Assembly (NCBI GenBank): GCA_007117785.1
Contig: SKFV01000009.1
Location: 1-10,669 of the forward strand
DNA: 10,669 nucleotides
Reading direction: 5' to 3'
Source of the DNA: Pseudomonas sp.
GTDB lineage: Bacteria; Pseudomonadota; Gammaproteobacteria; Pseudomonadales; Pseudomonadaceae
Shown: positions 7,350 to 10,669 of the stretch, piece after piece
Layout: each line of letters starts with the position of its first letter
Numbering within the stretch: the first letter of the stretch is position 1
Notes under the pieces: model-generated
What the model saw: only the letters and a program-made list of their open reading frames with translations
Told to the model about the DNA's origin: nothing
Databases searched by the model: none
Translations under genes and position numbers: made by a program

Positions 7350-7415
7350 TGCCAACCGAGGGTGGGGGCGGATTCGTGTCATTGGTTACGTAAACCTGCC
7401 CTCTCTGGAACTGTC
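7350..7415 (+). promoter_or_regulatory. Riboswitch expression platform with anti-aptamer arm
   Basis: TCGTGTCAT (7374-7382) is the exact reverse complement of ATGACACGA (7338-7346), which is the conserved 3' part of the aptamer. After one T/T mismatch, GGT (7384-7386) can also pair with ACC (7334-7336). Forming this helix would break P1 and the metal site, giving two exclusive states. No terminator T-tract is seen before the ATG. GAGGG (7358-7362) can pair with CCCTC (7399-7403), just before the weak GGAA ribosome binding site (7407-7410). Control of translation or of Rho access is therefore more likely than intrinsic termination. Confidence 0.65.
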
Positions 7416-7985
7416 ATGGAAGCCTTGCTGGTCTCAACCGGTATTGTTGCACTTGCGGAAATCGGCGATAAAACCCAATTGCTGGCCCTGCTGCTGGCCG
7501 CCCGTTTTCGCCGGCCCTGGCCGATTGTCTGGGGTATTCTGGTGGCGACCCTGGCCAATCATGCGCTGGCCGCAGCGGTCGGGCACTGGGTAGCCAATCT
7601 GGTTCCCACCCATGTGCTGCACGCCTTGCTGGCCCTGTGTTTTGTTGTGGTCGCCGCCTGGACCCTGGTGCCTGACAAGCTGGATGAGGAAGACACGCCA
7701 CCGATCAGCCGTTACGGTGCCTTTATGGCCACCCTGGTCGCTTTTTTTCTGGCGGAAATGGGTGACAAGACACAGGTAGCGACCGTCGTGCTGGCGGCGC
7801 AGTTCGACGCCTTTGTCATGGTCTTGATCGGTACCACTATCGGTATGCTGCTGGCCAATGTGCCCGTGGTCTTTATGGGCAATGCCGCCGCCGGGCGCTT
7901 GCCGCTGGGCCTGATCAGGGCAGTGGCGGCAAGTGCCTTTCTGTTGATGGGGTTGTATGCCGGCTGGCTGGCCTTGAGCGCCTAA
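7416..7985 (+). CDS. GDT1/TMEM165 (UPF0016) family manganese exporter
   Basis: A 189-residue inner-membrane protein of the GDT1 family. Bacterial members such as the Vibrio MneA and cyanobacterial Mnx types export Mn2+. It has the diagnostic duplicated motif ExGDKT: EIGDKT at 15-20 and EMGDKT at 114-119. Each is followed by a run of hydrophobic helices, about six in all, with a charged linker (DKLDEEDTPP) between the halves. The start at 7416 is chosen because it begins directly with the first helix repeat and follows the riboswitch. The same frame is open from an ATG at 7284, but that would translate the riboswitch itself and add 44 non-family residues. Expression is expected to rise with Mn2+ through the leader. 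Its TAA overlaps by 4 bp the TAG of the convergent dehydrogenase gene. Confidence 0.93.
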   Translation: MEALLVSTGIVALAEIGDKTQLLALLLAARFRRPWPIVWGILVATLANHALAAAVGHWVANLVPTHVLHALLALCFVVVAAWTLVPDKLDEEDTPPISRYGAFMATLVAFFLAEMGDKTQVATVVLAAQFDAFVMVLIGTTIGMLLANVPVVFMGNAAAGRLPLGLIRAVAASAFLLMGLYAGWLALSA

Positions 7986-9622
7986 AGCGAGGAGCGGCCA
8001 ACAATGGCCGCGCAATCCGCACCCAGTGGCAGGGGGCCAAAAGCCCTGCCATGGCCTTGCAGGCGACTCTGGATAAAGGCATCGGATACGCTGCTGTTGC
8101 CCGCTTCCAGCAGGAGTTTGGCTTGCAGGGCAACAGCGACATCTTCGGTCAACTGACGGGCGCGGTATTGAATCTCTGCGGTATTCGCAAAGTCGCGCTT
8201 GATCTGTTCGATATGCTGCTGCAGCGCCGCATGGCCATGCCCGTCACCCAGCTCGCTGTACAGGCAATCCAGCACGCCTGGCTCCTTGGACAGCGCGCGC
8301 AGCACGTCCAGGCACTGCACATTGCCCGAGCCTTCCCAGATCGAGTTGACCGGCGCCTCCCGGAAGAGCCTGGGCATGATGGTTTCTTCGACATAGCCGG
8401 CGCCGCCCATGCACTCCTGCGCTTCATTGATCATGGCCGGCGCGCGTTTGCAGATCCAGTATTTGCCGATGACGGTGACCAGGCGGGCAAACTTTTCTTC
8501 GTGTTCGTCATGGGCATTGTCCAGGGCATGCCCCATGCGCATGGTCAGGGCCAGGGCGGCTTCGCTTTCCAGGGCCAGATCGGCCAGCACATTCTGCATC
8601 AGCGGTTGTTCGCTGAGCACACGCCCGCCAACTTGACGGTGATTGCAATGATGGATGGCCTGGCTCAACGCCTGGCGCATCAGTGAGCTGGAGCCAATCA
8701 TGCAGTCAAAGCGGGTCAGTGAAACCATCTCGATAATAGTGGGTATGCCACGGCCCTCCTCACCGACCATCCAGGCCAGTGCGCCGCGGTATTCGACTTC
8801 GCTGGAAGCATTGGCCCAGTTACCCAGTTTGTTTTTCAAGCGCTGGATATAGAGCTGGTTACGGCTGCCATCCGGGCGGTGGCGTGGCAGCAGGAAGCAA
8901 CTCAGTCCCTTGTCGGTATAGGCCAGGGTCAGGAAGGCGTCACACATGGGGGCGGAGCAGAACCATTTGTGGCCGACCAGCTCATAGGCCTGCCCGGGAC
9001 CACCCAGCCCAAGCGGATGGGCTCGGGTCGTGTTGGCGCGCACATCGGTGCCGCCCTGTTTTTCGGTCATTGCCATGCCGATGGTGGCACCGTGCTTTTC
9101 ACTGATCGGCAGATTGCGCGGATCGTAGACACCGGAGAGGATTTTCGGCAGCCAGTGTTCAGCCAGGTCCGGCTGTAATCTCAGTGCCGGTACGCAGGCA
9201 AAGGTCATGGTCAGCGGGCAGCTGGTGCCGGCTTCCGCCTGATTATGCAGGTACATGGTCGCCGCCCGTGCCACCTGAGCGCCGGGTTGCGGGTTGTTCC
9301 AGGGCGACGAGGTAATGCCGGCTGCCACGCCAGCGCTCATCAAGTCGTGGTAGGCGGGATGAAAGTCGACCACATCAATGCGGTGCCCATTGCGGTCATG
9401 GCTGCGAAATACCGGTTTGTTCTCGTTGGCGAGAAAGCCGGCCTGCATCAGTGCATCACCGGCTTTGGCGCCGTATTCATTCAGCGCGGCATCGGCCCAG
9501 TCAGCCTGGTAGCGCTTGACCCATTGCTGCAACGGTAGGTCGGCCCGATACAGGTTAGCGCCTTCAAGCGGGGGCACCTGGTTGGTGACCTCATGGGTTT
9601 CGGCGTAGGTATTCAGAGTCAT
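7982..9622 (-). CDS. AidB-like acyl-CoA dehydrogenase
   Basis: A 546-residue flavoenzyme of the acyl-CoA dehydrogenase superfamily, closest by eye to the AidB branch (E. coli AidB, 541 residues). Shared segments include MTEKQGGTD at 185-193, which contacts FAD; LVGHKWF at 215-221; SCFLLPRHRPDG at 241-252; RLKNKLGNWANASSEVE at 261-277; TRFDCMIGS at 303-311; and PVNSIWEGSGN at 424-434 with the catalytic-position Glu430. The C-terminal part (after ~440) contains about as many or more acidic than basic residues. This argues against the DNA-binding role proposed for the basic C-terminus of E. coli AidB and favours a metabolic role on an acyl-CoA of unknown length. GGAG at 9631-9634 lies 8 nt before the ATG, which overlaps the TetR gene stop (TGATG). 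It is cotranscribed with, and probably regulated by, that repressor. Confidence 0.92.
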   Translation of the reverse strand: MTLNTYAETHEVTNQVPPLEGANLYRADLPLQQWVKRYQADWADAALNEYGAKAGDALMQAGFLANENKPVFRSHDRNGHRIDVVDFHPAYHDLMSAGVAAGITSSPWNNPQPGAQVARAATMYLHNQAEAGTSCPLTMTFACVPALRLQPDLAEHWLPKILSGVYDPRNLPISEKHGATIGMAMTEKQGGTDVRANTTRAHPLGLGGPGQAYELVGHKWFCSAPMCDAFLTLAYTDKGLSCFLLPRHRPDGSRNQLYIQRLKNKLGNWANASSEVEYRGALAWMVGEEGRGIPTIIEMVSLTRFDCMIGSSSLMRQALSQAIHHCNHRQVGGRVLSEQPLMQNVLADLALESEAALALTMRMGHALDNAHDEHEEKFARLVTVIGKYWICKRAPAMINEAQECMGGAGYVEETIMPRLFREAPVNSIWEGSGNVQCLDVLRALSKEPGVLDCLYSELGDGHGHAALQQHIEQIKRDFANTAEIQYRARQLTEDVAVALQAKLLLEAGNSSVSDAFIQSRLQGHGRAFGPLPLGADCAAIVGRSSL

Positions 9623-10260
9623 CAGAGGGTCTCCTTGGCGCCGAGGGCGCGCAGACTGAAGCGGACAATGGCGCGGGTGACGCTTTCCAGGCTTTCACTG
9701 GGCAGGCCGCTGGCGCGTGCGGCGCGGGCCTGAGGTGACAAGGGGCCGACCAGGGCTTCGGCTACGGCGCCAACTAGGCAGGCGGCGGTCAGCGGGATAT
9801 GCTCAACGGTAAAGCTGCCATCATCGCGTCCGGCACGGATCAGATCGGCGTAAAGTTCAGCATAGGCTTCGCGGTAGCGCAGGCGCTGGCTGTCGACTTC
9901 AGGGTCAACGGGTTCGGCGATCAGTGCATAGGCCAGTTGCCGGCTGTGCCAGGCGCGGGCAGCAAACAGGGTCAAGCCGCGCTGTAGGCGTTCGCTGGCA
10001 CTGCCCTGGCCGGTGAACTGGCTGCGCAGCTTATCGACCTCAAGCCGTGTTGCACGCACAAAGACCTCGGCAGCCAGTTCGCCCTTGCCGTTGAAATGCC
10101 GGTACAGGCTGCCGGTAGCAATGCCGGCGGCACTCGCCAGGCTGCTCATGGTCAGGGCATTGAACCCCCCGGCGCGGACCTGGTCCAGAGCGCAGTGGAG
10201 GATATGTTCACGCAGGGCGCGATCGCGTTGCTGGCGTTCGGGAGTGATTCGATAAACCAT
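9622..10260 (-). CDS. TetR/AcrR-family transcriptional regulator
   Basis: A 212-residue one-component repressor. The N-terminal helix-turn-helix lies at about 36-57, LTMSSLASAAGIATGSLYRHF, a typical TetR pattern, followed by NGKGELAAEVF. The C-terminal part (~75-212) is the helical ligand-binding and dimerisation domain and gives no clear ligand clue. The gene is first in a two-gene operon with the acyl-CoA dehydrogenase; the stop TGA shares one base with the ATG of the enzyme gene. Two perfect palindromes upstream (10265-10278 and 10289-10302) are the likely self-binding sites. An AGGA (10269-10272) 8 nt before the ATG is the probable ribosome binding site and lies inside the nearer palindrome. 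An acyl-CoA or related ligand that relieves repression is likely from context, but is inference. Confidence 0.95.
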   Translation of the reverse strand: MVYRITPERQQRDRALREHILHCALDQVRAGGFNALTMSSLASAAGIATGSLYRHFNGKGELAAEVFVRATRLEVDKLRSQFTGQGSASERLQRGLTLFAARAWHSRQLAYALIAEPVDPEVDSQRLRYREAYAELYADLIRAGRDDGSFTVEHIPLTAACLVGAVAEALVGPLSPQARAARASGLPSESLESVTRAIVRFSLRALGAKETL

Positions 10261-10264
10261 AATA

Positions 10265-10278
10265 TGAATCCTGATTCA
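10265..10278. promoter_or_regulatory. Operator 2, start-proximal, perfect palindrome
   Basis: TGAATC-CT-GATTCA is a perfect 6-2-6 inverted repeat just upstream of the regulator start codon. On the coding (minus) strand its centre contains the AGGA ribosome binding site (10269-10272). The predicted transcription start (near 10275) also falls within it, so a bound repressor would block initiation. Confidence 0.75.
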
Positions 10279-10281
10279 TTT

Positions 10282-10287
10282 TTTATA
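10282..10287 (-). promoter_or_regulatory. Probable -10 element of the TetR/dehydrogenase operon
   Basis: TATAAA on the minus strand matches the -10 consensus at 5 of 6 positions and sits exactly between the two operators. No good -35 lies at the right distance; TTGCCG (10310-10315) is 22 bp away. The promoter is placed mainly by the -10 and by the operators around it. Confidence 0.5.
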
Positions 10288-10288
10288 G

Positions 10289-10302
10289 TGAATCATGATT
10301 CA
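10289..10302. promoter_or_regulatory. Operator 1, promoter-distal, perfect palindrome
   Basis: TGAATC-AT-GATTCA has the same arms as operator 2 and begins 24 bp from it. It covers the spacer of the predicted promoter. Two identical sites on both sides of the -10 are the pattern of a tightly autoregulated TetR operon. Confidence 0.75.
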
Positions 10303-10353
10303 GGGTTTGCGGCAAGATGCTGTAATCGGGATTTGCGGGCTGGTTGGGTCCCG

Positions 10354-10467
10354 GCGGTCACGACATGGCGTGACCGCTTTGTCGAGCGGGAGCTCGGCAG
10401 TCCCGGCAACAGCAAACCAGCATATCCCCGGGAAGGGCGACGTTCCCGTCGTCCAGAGGCCTCTGCT
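10354..10467. repeat. Structured intergenic repeat, copy 1
   Basis: A unit of 114 bp with four successive inverted repeats. H1 is GCGGTCACG (10354-10362)/CGTGACCGC (10369-10377). H2 is GTCGAGC (10381-10387)/GCTCGGC (10392-10398) with loop GGGA. H3 is GGGCGACG (10435-10442)/CGTCGTCC (10447-10454). H4 is the 12-bp palindrome CAGAGGCCTCTG (10454-10465). No open frame of note is supported. It is repeated 154 bp further on. Confidence 0.75.
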
Positions 10468-10507
10468 AATGGGGTGCGGTCAGGATTTTTGCGCTGAGCT
10501 GATCTTG

Positions 10508-10620
10508 GCGGTCACGGCATGCCGTAACCCTTTTGTCGAGCGGAAGCTCGACAGCCCCAGCAACAGCGGGTCTGCACGTCCCGGGAAGGACGACGTCCTC
10601 GTCGTCCAGAGGCCTCTGCT
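10508..10620. repeat. Structured intergenic repeat, copy 2
   Basis: A second copy of the unit with about 12 substitutions plus a divergent 12-13-nt middle. H1 is a near palindrome (10510-10529) with one C/A mismatch. H2 is GTCGAGC-ggaa-GCTCGAC (10535-10552), now fully paired. H3 is GGACGACG-tcct-CGTCGTCC (10588-10607), also fully paired. H4 is again CAGAGGCCTCTG (10607-10618). A 40-bp spacer with TTTTT at 10486-10490 separates the copies. A weak likeness to H1 recurs at 10626-10649. Confidence 0.75.
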
Positions 10621-10669
10621 ATCGCGCAGTCACGTCATGTCGTGCCCGCGAGGTCTAATTACTGTCGAT

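Larger units (their letters stand above)
10261..10669. other. Gene-free region at the right end
   Basis: No convincing coding sequence is present on either strand in these 409 bp. The left 45 bp hold the operators and promoter of the TetR operon. From 10354 to 10650 the region is filled by the tandem structured repeat and a weak third H1-like hairpin. The remaining bases show nothing recognisable. The next gene must lie beyond the window. Confidence 0.7.

Noticed and set aside
7284..7415. N-terminal extension of the Mn2+ exporter from an upstream in-frame ATG
   Set aside because: It would translate the yybP-ykoY aptamer, the residues resemble no exporter N-terminus, and the family begins at the ATG at 7416.
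8051..8686. Plus-strand open frame of 211 codons opposite the dehydrogenase gene
   Set aside because: It lies wholly antisense to a well-supported gene, has no recognisable domain, and is explained by GC-rich codon mirroring. The same holds for frames opposite the unknown protein (2460-2987) and the FAD gene (3934-4404).
10096..10497. Possible plus-strand gene running from the TetR gene into the repeats
   Set aside because: It crosses the operators and hairpins, has no ribosome binding site, and its translation is Arg-rich and low in complexity.
10535..10552. RsmY/RsmZ-type CsrA-binding RNA because of the GGAA hairpin loop
   Set aside because: One GGA in a loop per copy is too little. Known family members carry many GGA loops, and no promoter or terminator for an RNA is evident.
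10354..10620. CRISPR array or integron attC sites as the explanation of the right-end repeats
   Set aside because: There are two long imperfect units with internal hairpins and a single 40-bp spacer, with no short identical repeats and no attC-type core sites.

Overview
The window looks like a chromosomal stretch of a gammaproteobacterium in or near Pseudomonas/Halopseudomonas. The evidence is the gene content (msbA-hldE, waaA, rsmC), the family-level match of each protein to pseudomonad proteins as I remember them, and a moderately high GC content with matching codon use throughout. No phage, plasmid, insertion sequence or CRISPR array is visible. The assignment is from memory and was not searched.

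Layout. (1) 2-1803, plus strand: the end of the lipid A flippase gene msbA, then hldE for ADP-heptose synthesis. (2) 1863-4713, minus strand: a compact three-gene operon, read from right to left. It encodes a FAD-dependent oxidoreductase, an aldo/keto reductase (coupled by a 1-nt TGATG overlap) and a conserved protein of unknown function with a Nudix-box-like segment. (3) 4814-7201, plus strand: waaA (Kdo transferase) and rsmC (16S rRNA m2G1207 methyltransferase), separated by a palindromic repeat of REP type. (4) 7202-7985, plus strand: a promoter, a yybP-ykoY manganese riboswitch and a GDT1/TMEM165-type Mn2+ exporter. (5) 7982-10260, minus strand: a TetR-family regulator and an AidB-like acyl-CoA dehydrogenase, joined by another TGATG overlap. 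Two identical-arm operators (TGAATCNNGATTCA) flank the probable promoter of this operon. (6) 10261-10669: no gene. It holds the operators and two copies of a highly structured repeat of about 113 bp.

How the genes work together. msbA, hldE and waaA serve lipopolysaccharide inner-core assembly: Kdo is added to lipid A by WaaA, heptose is activated by HldE, and the finished core-lipid A is flipped by MsbA. The oxidoreductase trio sits among them without an obvious LPS role. The riboswitch gene is a self-contained manganese detoxification unit. The TetR/acyl-CoA dehydrogenase pair looks like an autoregulated catabolic or stress operon.

Most of the window is ordinary core genome. The parts most worth a second look are the tandem structured repeat at the right end, the double operator with the ribosome binding site inside it, the riboswitch expression platform with a 9-bp anti-aptamer helix, and the Nudix-like unknown protein.
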